A DNA stretch of 64,000 nt from Antedon mediterranea. Lineage: Eukaryota; Echinodermata; Crinoidea; Comatulida; Antedonidae. The position numbers were made by a program, and so were the translations under genes. Position 1 is the first letter of the stretch; each line of letters begins with the position of its first letter. Under the pieces are notes generated by a model, which saw only the letters and a list, made by a program, of their open reading frames with translations, had not been told where the DNA came from and made no database searches. Where the stretch lies: positions 24,617,001-24,681,000 of the forward strand of contig NC_092673.1 in assembly GCF_964355755.1 (NCBI RefSeq). The letters are read 5' to 3'. Below, in pieces: positions 25,801 to 40,800 of the stretch.

Positions 25801-28800
25801 GTTCTTGATGATGACGTAAAGGGTTGTTTCAAATTTGGTGATGGTGTTGTACTGCACAAACTGTTTTCAATGAATTTGACATACTTTTAGCTTTATGGTG
25901 GACATCACTTTTGCATGTCAACTATTATTGAGAAGTGGAAAATTCTGCTGCCACTTTCTATCCAGTCCACTGTAGTTTTATTTAAACAACTTGCAATAAA
26001 CCCACAGTAGATGAATATATGTTTTTAGGCTTGTAAATTCCATAACCCTTTTAACATATTTTCTTTAGAAATAAAATAGAGCATAGCACACAATACATAC
26101 TTGCTACTGTATTCTACTGGTGTAAAATTATTATTAGTAAATGTATTATTATTATATAAATAATACTGTAATGGGATTAGCACAAAAGATGCTTTTAACT
26201 CTCTCCAACCCACTGACTGATGACGCCAAGATATAATGTATAAGCCAGAATTTTACGTTGACATTTCGCTTCATGCTCATTAAGAAATATTTTTTCTTTT
26301 TGTTGTTTGTGCTTTACCAGTTCATAATTTATTAATATTAACCATTGATATGCCCACCTAGATTGTAACAACAGTATACCAAGTTAAGGGTCTTTAACAC
26401 CAGTTCAGGTTTGTGTCAGATTATGTGTACAGTACTGTATATTATCAACTTTTCATTTTCCATGATACGCCATCCAGCTAGCGCATATCAAGAAAAGAGA
26501 TTGGCGCATAGCTGCTAGAGCGTATAGAAATGTGTGAAAGACGCCTTAGTTTCAACTCACATGCATAAGAAAATGTGTGGAAAATAGCGGTTAGTGATTG
26601 CCAAAGGCTGTGACTATTTTTAAGAAAAGCTTTGTGTCCTTTTCCAAGAGAATTTTTAAAATCATTTTATACTTTTTCATAAAACGAGTTAAACCCCCGC
26701 AATGTTATCTTTCAAACAATTTATTACAGAATAACACAAACTGCATACTGTGCTTGTTTGAGTTAAGAATACAATGTGTTGTTCAAATGCATTAGTACAG
26801 ATAATCTCAGTTCAAATATTCACCCACTCAAAAAGCTAATTTTACCACCAAACCTTTGTTGGTACAATTTGGGACTATAATATAATAATAATCCTAGGTA
26901 TTAACAGTACATTACATAATACACCTGTATTAAACTTACCTCCATTTTAACAAGTACTGTATATAGTGTAAATTTTAGATAGCTTATGTTTAAGATTTTA
27001 AAATCCAGTACAAAAATTCTATAATTTAGATGGTATATGACCCGAGTATAATCAGGGAGATGTACTCCCTGGTATAATATTCCTACGGTCCTGGGTACAA
27101 AATTTGATGAAAATGTAGTGGGTGGGATTAATTATATTCGGATTTACCAGTCTTTGTCCATATTTAGCCTATTATGGTGAGATTATGCTTAAGATCAACC
27201 AACGAAACATTTATGTTTAGGTCCATTCATTGGTGGGGTGAAATTGAAAGCTCAATAATAATATAATTATATTTAATTTTTGATTACTGAACTAAGGTGG
27301 GCTACACAAGTTATTATATTTTTTAAAATCTTAAATCATGTCACTCTATTAACTATTTTCATACTTCATGTGTTGTTTCATGAATACTGTACGTACAGTA
27401 TATTGTGTAATGTATTTCCCTTCCCATCACTGAACTATAATGTGGGCTTGTACAGTAATATATATTGTTTTTTAAAATCTAAAATGTTACTCTATTAACT
27501 GTTTGCATAATTCATGTGTTGTTTTATGAATACTGCTATAATGTATACCTTTTGTGGGCCCCACTATTCAAGCTGATACAAACTAACTACTACGCAATAT
27601 GTTACAGCAATAAAAATATCAATAGCAATCATTATTATTATGCCTAAGACAAAAATGATAAATGGTAAAAATTAATATCCCTGTATGATACTGTGATTTC
27701 TACATCGTCATTCATTCTTTAAACACGAATTTATTTTTAGAAAGCGTTTAAAGATTCTTTGATATTTGTTACTTATGATTCATTAGGTTGTTGTTTAATA
27801 ATAATAGTTCATTCTTATATAGCGCATATAAAGCAAGCTCTCAATGAGCTGCACATTATTACCCCGGTCATTTTTTGGGATCGAACACATATTGAAATAT
27901 ACTCCTATAGTACAGCTACAGTTATAGTAATCAGCGCAAAGTTGTGTCTTGATCTTATAGATTTTCTTTTTTTCTTTAAATTGCGTTCATTTTAGGTTGT
28001 ATTTAATTTATTATGCGCTTTCCGCAAAAAATAAAAAATAAAACGGCATTCAGTGTTTAAATGCTATGATTTTGAGATTGCTATTATCCTACTGGGAAAG
28101 GATAGAATTGCATCTAAATTAAAGCATTTTTGTATCAAAATTGTATTTTTTAATGGATTGGAATATGTGATTGAAGACCTTAATCATTAAAGGTACTTGT
28201 GGGATACGGTACCTGGGTACAAAACGCTAGCTTTATGATTATTTCTCGCTAGCTTTATGATTATTTCTCTTGGTCCCAAGATTCTGCAAATGCAATTCAA
28301 TATAAGTTTCAACTCTACAAATTTCTTTTATGAAAAAGATAATTTTGTATACTTGCCCACCAGTATTGAGTAAAAGGGTCTATTTTATATTCTGTGGTAT
28401 ATTTATATGGCATAATTATTAATCTACTGTATCATGAAAAATGGACATTGAAAACATATAGTTGGTAGTGGCACTTTTAAGCTAGTCAAATTAAGCAAGT
28501 TGCCAACGATTTGAACACTGTCTACAATTCCCTTTGAGTTAAATTAGCCAAGACCAACTGGTTAATTCTACCAACCACTGCAGAACTTACCATGGTCTTG
28601 GTAAATCTAACCATGCTGGCTAAACATTAGTGTAATCCGAATTTGTTGGTTTTGTCATGCTCCACAAGCTTCTTTATGAGAAAGAGGATCTCATATACTG
28701 GCTAACCAGTATTGAGTAAAAGAGTATATTTTACATTCTGTTAAACTGACATTTAGGTGGCATAATTATCAATGTGGTCGACTACTACTGTATGTGATCA

Positions 28801-31800
28801 ACAACTATATCATAAAAAATGGACTTTTAAAACCTAGAGTTGATAGTAGCACTGGTTAGTAAATATATGAAACGACTCGTGAGAAAATCCCAATAGAGTT
28901 TCTTATTTTACACAATTTGGTGAACAGGAAAAATATTATTAATGTGACATTTATATGACTAGAAATATGGAAAACGAATTGCATTATTTGGCTAATTTTA
29001 GAAAAGAGGATGATAAAGCTGTTGAATATTCATGAGGTTGTCTGCAATACCATTATTAAAAGTCTGCCTGTAGGGAAGAGCTAATTTGCATACTAATGTT
29101 TTGCCATTATGAATGTCTTTTTGTTTAGTTTCAGAAAAGAAACTTTGATTTTTTAATTATGATCTAGTTATTTTAATAGTTGTTGAGCTGTGAAGAAAGG
29201 AAGCTCAGTGGTTCAGGAGATATTTAAAAATGCACTGTATGGAAAGACATTATTTTTGTTATGTACTTGATCTGGCAATAAATAAGCATGTCTTTAAACT
29301 ATAGAATTAATACACATGAGTATAGTTGTAATAGGGAGATGTAAATGATAATAATATAAATCTATAGTAATTAATAGTATTTAGAGGAACAAACATTTAA
29401 TTAATTTGTATTTTATGCGAATGAATTATTTCTTATAAATTTTAATGGATCTTGCAGTTTAGATAATATATATCTTTAAATCATTAAAAATAAAATGCTA
29501 GCCTATTAAATAATAAATCCTATACATGTTGTGATGAACTATCAAAAGTACAAGTGCTGTAAGTAATTACACTAATGTAGTAACATTGATTCAAATGAAA
29601 TAGATATGACATATGATTTTATTAAATATGTAAGAAAGCGATGTCCTGATGGAATTAATACTATGTATATTGACTTTTTGAACCAGAGATGCACACATAT
29701 TTTATGATAGATTGGGTGCCAAAACTTAAAACTCTGTATACACTATCAAACTAGTTTGACAAAAAATGTGTGATATGCCTAAATATGGTAGTGATATGAC
29801 ATCATCATGTCCATATATGGGTACATCACATGTTTTTGTCACATTAAGTTTGATAGTGTAGATAGAGCTTAAGGTTCGGTTGACTTAAATCATACTAGGT
29901 GTGGGTTTTTGGCAATATTTGTTTTTTCGGTTCCTAATAAAGCTCTGTCTACACCATCAAACTTTATGTGACAGAAAAAACATGATGTATTCATATACTG
30001 TAAAGACATGATGATGTCATATCACTACCATATTTGGGCATATCACTACCATATTTGGGCCCATCACACTTTTTTTTGTCAAACGAATGTTGCATTCTGG
30101 GGCAATTTGAGTAATATGCACTTTTGAAAAATAAACACTTTGACATAATATAAACCCGACTGAAATATTTTGACCAATCACAACACGATGGATCATATGG
30201 TAGCTTTAAATTTGGCACCACTATTTTATTATTATGTATTTAAATTTCAATAAATGCACATTTAGACCGTCAGTTATACAAATGTTAATTCAACATATTG
30301 CTATAAATATGTAGAGAGTACTCGAGTGACATTTAAACAAAGCTACCATATGTATGTTGTCACCCTACATTAGGCTATTAATATTAAACATATTAAATGC
30401 TGACGCTTTCTAAACGCAACCAGATACCATATGTTAATGATGATCCGACCTCATTTTTTCATTGACGTAAAAATAGGGGTAAAATGAGGTATTCAGGAAT
30501 GAATTCAAATATATACCAATTATAATCATCATCAAGTTTCATAGAATAATCAATAAATAATGAATACACTGCACTCTATCAGACATGCAAATAAAATGTA
30601 TCGTTATGATGAAAAAGCTAGATCTAGCTATATTTTGAAGTACCCATTGAGGTTTTTTAGTATAAATGATAGTCAATTTTAAATGAAAGTAGGTTAACAT
30701 ATGGTAACTGTAAAAAAACAACTATTTCTTTAACTAGTTATTAAGTGATTAAGTAAAAGGATTTCAATATGGTGTGAGTACTACAATAGAGTATGGCATG
30801 CTAAAACAATCCTAAAACTATTGATTGATTGAAATAAGTTGGGGATATTAGGCCATACTGTGCACTTTGTTTAGTCTATTACGTGACTAGCTTACCTGGA
30901 TGAACCGACATAGGCCTTTTCCCCTTCAAGGGGGAGAACATTTAAACCGAAACGTAAAATTTTATTCATGAACTCCCCTCCAGTGGTATCGCCCATGCGC
31001 CACGCCCTCAGGTGGGTGGCAATGCCCATGCATTTTCTTTTTGAGACGTCGAAACGTATACATGTTCTTCTCGGAGAGAATAGTCCAATGTCAGTTTATC
31101 CAGATATAATAAATAATAAATAATATAATAAACCGTACTCTCAGATAAACTACGATATGTAACAAGGTTTTTTTCATATCATTTTAAAATGATGCATAAC
31201 TATACAATATATTTATATATGTTAGTATCATACTTTGACGTTGATGTGTAATTATCTAACGCAATGCGCTTTATGACATGCTATGCTCGATCAGCCATTA
31301 GTTGAGTGACATTTAACTACAAATTTGTTTATTATTATAACATTGTAACATGATGTAACCAAACAACTGCTGCCGTAGTCAATTATCTGCCTTTTCACTG
31401 CTCATCTGTGACCGTTTTAAGTCATTTAAGACATATGTTTTCGGGAATAATATTTATGGAGAAACCGGAACAACTGCCGTCAAAGCAGTTATGTAAAGCG
31501 TATGCCACTTTCCAACCTTCAGGCCGGTTGTTTGGATCTTGCGCAACCAAGTTTTTGGTACGCTATGACTTTAACCACAATTCAAGGTTTATTAATATAA
31601 CAACAAATTGTCAACTATTTGTGTAAGAATTAATAAGCTAAAAAGACTTCATTTCATAAAATAGTAAAGTTGTTGGTGCAAGGGGTTACATTGGTTTGTT
31701 GGCTTACACAATGAACCTTCATGTGAAAACCGCACTTGTGTATTGCCCATGGTACCTGTCATGCTCTGTTTGAACAGCTGCGTAAATGTCATATCTGTAT

Positions 31801-34800
31801 TGTTTGGTCAGTTTTTAGCTACAGTACTCTTCACAATGAGCCTGGATTTCCCGTCTTGAGGCCAATAAGAAAATTGTGGAAAAAAGGTGTAGTGTTTAAG
31901 AATTGAATCATTCACACTAACTCGTTCAGCATTCCGTACAAAACTTATGCGTGTGATCGAAAAATGTAACATAGCTTTGAGTTTTCTTCAGGCATCAAAC
32001 CGAATCCGGGCTTAGTGTGGACATGACTTTAAATCTAATTTCTTAACTTCACATAAACTCCACATCAGGAGACATGGTAATCAATAAAGCAAATGAATTA
32101 AAGTGAATGTCCTCTCTACAGTATTCCAGGATTGTAATGTAGTTTAATAAATGACGTTTAAACTTATTGATGTGTAATTCTCCATTAAATCTACTTACTT
32201 TGCTCTGAATACATACATCATGTTTGTAGTCGCAATACCATTTAAAAGATTGCTCTTTTTCACTGAAATAATAACATATTCAATGTGAAAGGAAAGAAGA
32301 TTAAAATTCAATTTACAAAAATGTTTTTCGAAATGTCCTCAAATTGCTAATTTAATTTAGTTTGTAAATTTCAGAGCCTTATAAAAATTAACATAACTTC
32401 AAACAAATTCAAAAACCTTAAATTTTCAGTCCAGCCCATCTGTCATCATTTTAATATGAAGTAAATCCCTCTGGAAACCTTTACAGTTTATCCTACATTA
32501 CTATCTGGTTTTTGCATGTTTCTTCATTGTTTCTATATGTTGTTTAATGACTTTTGTCAAATAAAATCAAATTTTAGTTATATTTAATATTCATAGTCAT
32601 TCCTGATATTTCAGGTATTATATACTATACTACAGACAAAAACTATTTTTGTTATTCTGTCTACTTCGATGAATATTTTAGCGTTATGCACTAGCGCTAA
32701 AAATAACTTGCAGTTGCCATATTGCAGCAACTGAATATCGTGGTTTGAATTGGATTGCGTATCAAATGAGAAATTAACAGTATTTCAGTGCATGCTATAA
32801 AGGCATGTTAACATCATTAGTTTTCATGGTTGCCTCTACAATATGTAAACATAATGTAATTATTATAATAATATTTTAAATTTAGATATGTCCCCCAATG
32901 ATAAATTACTTACAGTATAAATATGAGTATATACTGATGTGCATTAAACTTTCAATGTCTTGTCTATTTCATGTCTGTACCTGGAAATTCCGACAATAGC
33001 CCTAAATAATTCCTAGAAACATATAGACCATTTTATGCACACTATTTTATGCACACACTTATGGTACACTGTGATAGAATTCCATAACTTGAGTCTGCGG
33101 TTCGTGGATTATACCATTTGTACAAAAAGTAGTATATATAAAAGGATTTAAAAAAAAATTCTAGTTGTATTTAGGTAAGCCAAAGCATACCGCAGTACCA
33201 ACTGTTTGTTTTTTTTTAGCCTTTTTTTATCTGCTTTAGATTATACATCTATCTACATATACAAAACTATCTTTGTCTACCATGTTTTTCTTTTTGTACT
33301 GCTTAATGTGAGCATATTTTATTTCACTACTATTATGTTTATCCAGTTTTATCAAGAACTAAATAGATTGATTGAAGAGTTGGTGTTTCCGTTATCTAGG
33401 CTAACTCAATTTGCACCCACACAACCTTTATGTCAACACAGCACACTAAGTCAATTGTCCGTCAGTGCCGTGTATTCGGTGAGCACTGGTATAAGTAATC
33501 AGGGAGCTTACGTGTGAAAGTTACTAGTTGAATTGTCTATATTCACTGCATGGTTAATTCACCTGTAGGTTGATGGAAATGACCTTTTAAATTATCGTTA
33601 CAGGTTTCCACTTGTAGGCTTTATTGCTTGCTTTAAGTGCAATTGCCTCCTTACTGCCAGCGTGAGAAAAACGACAGTTTTAATATTAAACACCTTTTTT
33701 CGTTGATTGTCTCTTTTATTTTGGTAATTAGGTAGTTAATTATTCATTTGGCAAGTAAATTAAAATGGTAGTTGATTTTATTTAAGTTTATCGATTATTT
33801 TCCTTTTGGAAATTTAATAAAAAATGCTGTTTTGATTCGAAGTGCGAAAACTATCTACTGTACTGCCATATAGATTGTTTTTTACTGATAATATTTGTCT
33901 TTGTTGGTGAACAAGTTTTAAAAAAATTAACTGTGTTAGGAAGAGTAGCTAGGGTCATCTCTGGGTGTTCTGATCATGTTAGGTGCTGCTGTGTGTCCCT
34001 AATCCAAATTTCCTTGAACAATAATAATTTTATTTTTTTTCAAAAACGAAAATCAGTTATTACTAAGGTTAAAGATCGATTAATCCGGTCATAACTGATC
34101 CCTAATGTATACTTTTAAAATCAATCTATTAATGGAATATTTTCAATCAATATATTTTTTCTCTATGGAATGATATTTAAAAGGTTTTTTTTTTGTTTTA
34201 AAGGTTACATTTTGTGTTACTGACGTTCAAGTAACCTGTATCTGAGAAAAATATATGACATAGATTTCAAAATTTGTTTATTGTGGTATCAGTGTGTTGT
34301 ACTGTAAATTGTGTTTTTTGATAGACATTTCAACATTGATTGGTTGCCTCTATAATAATAAATGAAAACTTGTATAGCGTTGGTGTCCCCCACCCATGTG
34401 GAGCTCATGTCGCTTTTTGCATTAGCAACATGCGAGTACATCAGCAAAGATCTCTGACCCCACTGATTTTTGGCTCTACGCTCTTGAAGAAGGTTTTTGT
34501 GACAATGATTGTAGGCCTCTGCGGGATGATTCTTAACAATCCACAAGGTCAGATACAAGTAAGCTGGAGCGCTGTCATTAAGAATTTTAAAAACGAATAA
34601 CGCCAGTTTATACTTAATACGTTGTTGAACAAATCCAACTGGAGTCAGCATTAGATTTTGTGTATTCACAAGTCTAGCTGCCATATTTTGTTAGTGCAGC
34701 AAATGTTGTATTTGAGATTTTGGTACGCCATACAACAAGCCATTACCAATGTCAATTTTCTATTCTATGTTGGGAAGATAAATATATTGATATCAGATTT

Positions 34801-37800
34801 TTTTGGGGGGAATGATCCAAAATGTATTATCTTTTAAAATGATTCTATAATCTTGTCATTGATTACTTTATAATGACAAAGTCCTGGTTGAATGTTCTAT
34901 CTATAGATAAGTCTTTTGTTACACTCTGATAAACACATCCTAAAATTCATAATTGGACTTTATGATGTTATCATTCAATTTATTATGTTTTATGAGGTTT
35001 TATAGCTAATAGAACAACCAAAATGAAGTAGATTTCTTGTCATTCAAATTTCTACTCATCAAACATCTCATTTCTGTATGATTTTTTGCGAACCTCACAC
35101 ATTTAAACAACTTGTAAAAAAATATGTATTATATGTTCATCTTGTTGGTCTACTAGCACCATACATTATAGAATAATAAAACTGGAATAATACGTGCAAT
35201 CAAATACAAAATATGCTAATTTATCCTAAATAAATATATCAAATTCGAAGGATGTTTTAAATTAATTTATGTTTCTTCTCAATTACATATCCTTCGGTGA
35301 AATTGATAATAGTTTCGACCATAATAATTATTCAATCAATTTTGATGGTTTGAAAAATGATTGGTATCGAAAATGAGAGGTTTGGGAATAAATTAATGTT
35401 CAAGTGAATTTTAATGACTGATTGATATGCCAACCATGTTTAATGTGCTATGAGGGATTAAGAAAATGTTTGAAGGGACTTTTTTAGTGGTAGTAACAAA
35501 GGCCTATACACCCAAGGCTCTTTCTACACTATCAAACTTTACGTGACAAAAAAAAATGTGATGTGCCTTCATATGGACATGATGCTGTCATATCACCACC
35601 ATATTTAAGCATATCACTACCATATTTGGGTACATCACACTTTTTCTTACTGGTTTGTGTTTTATTTTGTGCTACAAAAAAACATTTCAATCAGTGGTTG
35701 TTATATGCCATCATTACACCACAAAATGTGATGCGCAAAACAATATGCAATATGAAAATATGGTATCAAAATATTAAAATATTAGATTATATTAAACAAA
35801 AACAAAATTATGACCTTCATATATTTAGGTATTTCCATATGTTCTAATAGTTTTAATTAAAATACTAATATAAGTTTTATGAAGTCTTTTATATTATATT
35901 TTAATTTTAATATCTGTAATTCCTCACCATCCGTCATGTCAGATTAGCTTAATTGATTTTATTAAACAATATTGATACAACAATATTGAATGGGTGTATA
36001 ATAACAAGTATTGTAATTATAATAATAATGATACAATATTTAATACAACAATCAACATTTTTCTAGCCACGTATCTGAATATTCTAGAACTTAGATTTTA
36101 AAATGAACCTCTTACTAATTTGTTTGACAAACCCATCTATATCTCTATTCAATCTTGGTAGTTAATTAACAACATGGTATATTTGTGATGCCCGATGTTT
36201 TGTATATTTATCAGGGGTCAAAACTAGATATTAAAAAGTAGTTAGTTTCATTTTAGCTGTCAAAAGTTGAAGCGTGCATCCCAAGCTCTTTCCCTCTGGA
36301 TTTACTCCCTGGATCCACCCATAGATCTACCCCCTGGATCTACCCCCTGAATCCACCCATGGATCAACCCCATGGATCTACCCCTGGATCCACTCCTAGA
36401 TCTACCCCCTGGATCCACTCCTAGATCTACCCCCTGGATCCACCCTCGGATCTATCACTGTTTATTTTTTTTAAATGTGGTATAAATGCAATGAAAAAAA
36501 AATAATTATGCAATTTTATACATTTTAAATCTATTTTGAATTATCTAAATCTTTGTACATAATGTGTATAATTGAACTCTTTTAGGAATAATATATATTA
36601 TCGCCAAGTGTTTCATAATTTTTTTTTACGTAACATTTCTATCGACACTACAAACATAACATTTTTTTGTTAACGTCAATTAATACAAACAACGAAAGTT
36701 CAGCTCCATTACCAGTTAGCATGGTAGACCGAAAAACTCGTTACTGTAAAAATTGTGATATCATGCAATGTGTATCGGATTACAGTGGATATTAAGATTG
36801 AGAAGAGATTTATTATATGACGTGTATCGTGTCAGGCATTTCGTCAATATCTATTCTTACTGAACAGGTTTTATGAACGTGTTTTCAACAATTTGTTTTT
36901 TTTTTCTAAAACAAGTCTTTTATAATAATGAAACAAAGATAGTTTTTAAATGTTGTTATTCCAAATACAGTAGAACCACACCTTTAGAGGGACACCTCTA
37001 TTCAGGGGACACTCGTATCAAATGGACACTCGTATCAAATGGACACTCGTATCAAATGGACACTCGTATCAAATGGACACTTTGTTTCAGACCAAAGGTG
37101 TCCACTTGGGGTAGTTTACAAATGGTAACAATAGCCATTGTCAATAAAATTATTGAATTAAAATTTGATGTCTTTTATACCGTGATTACTGTAGAATCTG
37201 TTTAGTAGGGAAAAACCATCAGATATAAAAATTAAGATTTCAATATTTAATATAGGCTGGATATAAAATGGGTTATTTTATTAATATACATGCTGCTGTT
37301 AAACCCTACTGATGCCAGTAAAATATATTATATGCTCTATACACCACAGTCTATTGAACACATTAATTATATCCTATTAATAATTATAACCCATGAAAAT
37401 ATTTAATACTTTTATATTTAATAAAGATTGTCCTTAAATTGTAAACATATTGATATGCCATTCAAAAATAGGTTATTAGCAATCAAGTAAAAAACTGACT
37501 GGGATATAAATGTCCGTACTCTCCATACTTCTGTCAAAATGAAAAGTACTGTATATTGATGAAAAACTGACTGTAGGATTTTAGATTTATTTGGGGCATG
37601 CTATTAACAATTTGTAGAAAATCATATCCACATCATAAAACATGAAAGTAATTATTATTTTATTGATTCTATTTGTCTCAAATGTGTTATATAATTATAA
37701 TATTGATTGTGCTTTAACATGTCCTCAGAGTTTTTCTCATTTTCTGGCCGTGTTATTAAACGAGCCTCATTTCAAAGTCAACGATTTTAATTATAGTCCT

Positions 37801-40800
37801 TTAATTAGTTTTTTAATTACCTATCAACGTGCTTCGCTTCTTTCCATGCTTTGCCCTTTTTGAAACATCACAATTCACATCAATATTTCTTCGCTGGATA
37901 GACAATGTATGACATTAAATAAATTGTACAATTAGAAACTCATGTATTAAATGTTCATGGTTTACAGTATGTACGAGTTTGGTAATTTTATTACCCCATA
38001 GCAATAATGTGTATATACAAACATAAAACACAGCCAAAGTGGGAGATTTAGACATCATTTGGCTGCCATATTTGATCCAAGATGTCGATAATTTTCAAAT
38101 GCAGTTTAAACCTTCCTTGTACGTTTCCGGTTGTTATGATATCCCATCTTAATGAATGTGTTCAGTAATAAAAACAAACAACCATACAAACTTATATAAA
38201 TATAGACACTTCGTAAAACTATACTCGACTACTTTCTAGAGCGAACCCAAAATTGTTCAGCAAATATATTACCAACTAATTAATGCCACTATAATGTTAA
38301 AGGATAATAGCAATTGGAATAAAAAGTTTATTATTCGATATCTGCGTCAATATTAACATAATTTAAAATCCATCTATTCATGTTTAAATGCCAAGGGCCA
38401 TGTTTTCATATTTACCAATACATGTTTTCCAATGTCTATTAGGCAATTACTTTATCTATACAATTATCGCAACCTTTTAAATAATATAATCACAACAACA
38501 TTAGGACTTGGGAATAGTCATAATTGGTGACAGTTACTATGGTGATAGGTGCGTTGCCTAACAGATTTTATAATTGACAAGCTCATCAGAGTTTGATTGG
38601 GTTCTAGGGCAACATATGTACTTTAATCTGGCCAAGCATACTATTGACAAATGAATTCCAACGGCCCAGGCTCACTTTGGAACATATTGTAAAATGCGCT
38701 GACAAAACCATGTTAGGCCTTCTTCTTCTAGCTAAATTAACCAAATCAATCAAATAGAATGCTATTTTTGTCAAAACACCTCATATAATAAGATTATTAC
38801 AGTATATCGTCGAGTATAATCCCACTTCGGGTTTAACCCCACCCGCTACATTATGTCTGATTTCACAAACAGGCATTTATCCTTGGGTAGTCCCATATTG
38901 ACTTTTGGTGTGGATGGAGGCAGCCAGTTCAGATGAGTTTTTAAAAGAACTGCTCTACAAATCATTTTTTTTCCTGAACCAGGGTTTCCCCTGGTATAGT
39001 CCCACCACCCCCTAAAGTTTGACCAATTATTGTGTTCTAGGTGGGTGGGATTTTTTAACCCAATCGCTATTGTCATTACCTCTTGTTTCTATTTACTTAT
39101 TGGCATATTGCCATATAGATACAGATTCAATGCGTAGATAGGCAACTATAGAGTGTGCATTATAATGATGATGTCATCAAAATTCTACATGCGTCAGTAG
39201 ATGTCTCCCTGGATATTCATCTTCATATCTAAGTGAACCTTTAGGCTAAGTCACCTCAATTAATGGATAAAATGACTGTTTTTCTATATTACGATAATGT
39301 TTGGGTTGGTTTTTTTTAGGCTAAAATTTTTCATGAAAGACTATAAAGTATTTAATGTGTACATAAAACATTAGCATTAAAACAAACTTAAATAAAGCTA
39401 TGAAGGTATACTGTACATTTTTCAAGGAAAAAATGAATGGGATCGTCTACCCTATTTTGTTCCCCTCCAGATGTGTATTTACAGGTGGACAATGGTTCCA
39501 CCCTCCCATCCCTGCAGAATGAGCATTGTTTGTTTACATCATCAATAGGAAATTCTAAAATGCTGCATGGATCAGTACCCCTCCCCACTCACTAGAGTTC
39601 CAGTTACGGTACATTCTTATACCAAAAGAACGTTTGGTCAAGAAGAGGCATGAACCTGTATTGATTTATGGTGTTATTTTGCCATGTCCATACCTTAACG
39701 TTCTCAACCACTCGACCTGTTGGAATTAATAATGTCCACCTATTTTCGTACTTCTCTTCTGCTACATCTCTAATTCACCAACCTTCCGGAAAAGATATTT
39801 CTTTGGATAGTTTGGTGACCCTTGACCTTCTATTTTGTTCTTTTACAATGTTGTTCATAGTTGTTCAGCTTCATTCAATTAATTGATTTTTGTATTTCAA
39901 CGCAATACTATGACAATCGCAAGGACGTTATAATTAATAAAGATGTTTTTATTACGTATGTACATTCAGCTGTCTATGTTATTGTTTATCTGCACTTCCC
40001 GATGTATTGTGGTAGATAAAGGCCACCTTGTCGTAGCTAAGATACAGCGTATTTACAATCTATATTTGGTGTATTTTGTTCTTTTATTATTATTATTGAT
40101 GTGTATTACCCATATTCGGATTGAACAGCTATTTTATAGTGATCGAGTGCAAGTGTGTAAAAAGTCCTTCCCAGGACATGGGTGTTTGGGTGGTGTACAT
40201 CTACGATATTAGTTCATTCTTATGTAGCGCAATTACGCAAGCTCTCAATGCACTGTAAACATACACCAATACCCTGAAGTAAACATGTATACATACATAC
40301 TTCCATAATGTTGCAGCTAGTAATTAGCGCAGTTGTGTTTTGACCAGTAAACATTTGTACGCCTAGGTGGAGAGACATACATAGTTATTGCCTAGTCTTG
40401 CCTAAGGATGCATTCATTGTGTTGGACTCTAAACTCCTGATCTCACGATCGGAAATCCAACATACAAACACACTGCACTACATGCTCACATACACAAGGA
40501 ACTAAATGATGGGGGTTGATTAATACGTGTCCATGTGTCATCTTGGATCAGAAAATGAATAACATATATTTCTGGCGAATATTTTACAGACAATTTTTTA
40601 TATTATAGTATTAGTAAGATTTTTTTTTTATTTAAAAATAAATCTATCAGGAACCTATTCACCCATTTTATGTATTTTGAAAAGCGATAATTTTTTTAAA
40701 AATCAATATTTCTTTTTTATTTATTATAAAGCAATAAAACAAGCCAAGGTTGAATATAATAACTGGTTTGTAGATTTTAAATTTTCGCTTTGCTTTCTGC

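Larger units (their letters stand above)
25498..29728. other. NPDC1 intron 2, repeats only
   Basis: Holds a diverged foldback MITE (26389-26552), a tandem duplication of about 155 bp at 27290-27535, a LINE/SINE-type end at 27785-27970 and a duplicated segment at 28200-28870. A stretch at 25600-25860 is open on both strands, but no exon structure was visible. Confidence 0.4.

Noticed and set aside
25573-25857. 94-residue minus-strand frame beside the 25401 exon
   Set aside because: The opposite strand is also open in part, composition is AT-driven, and there is no splice or domain evidence.
37642-37863. Small secreted protein with hydrophobic N-terminus
   Set aside because: The hydrophobic start is what AT-rich DNA yields by chance (Ile, Leu, Phe codons); no donor, poly(A) signal or Cys pattern supports it.
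39943-40212. Second signal-peptide-like open frame
   Set aside because: No consensus donor after the hydrophobic part, and the frame runs into a retroelement tail at 40203.
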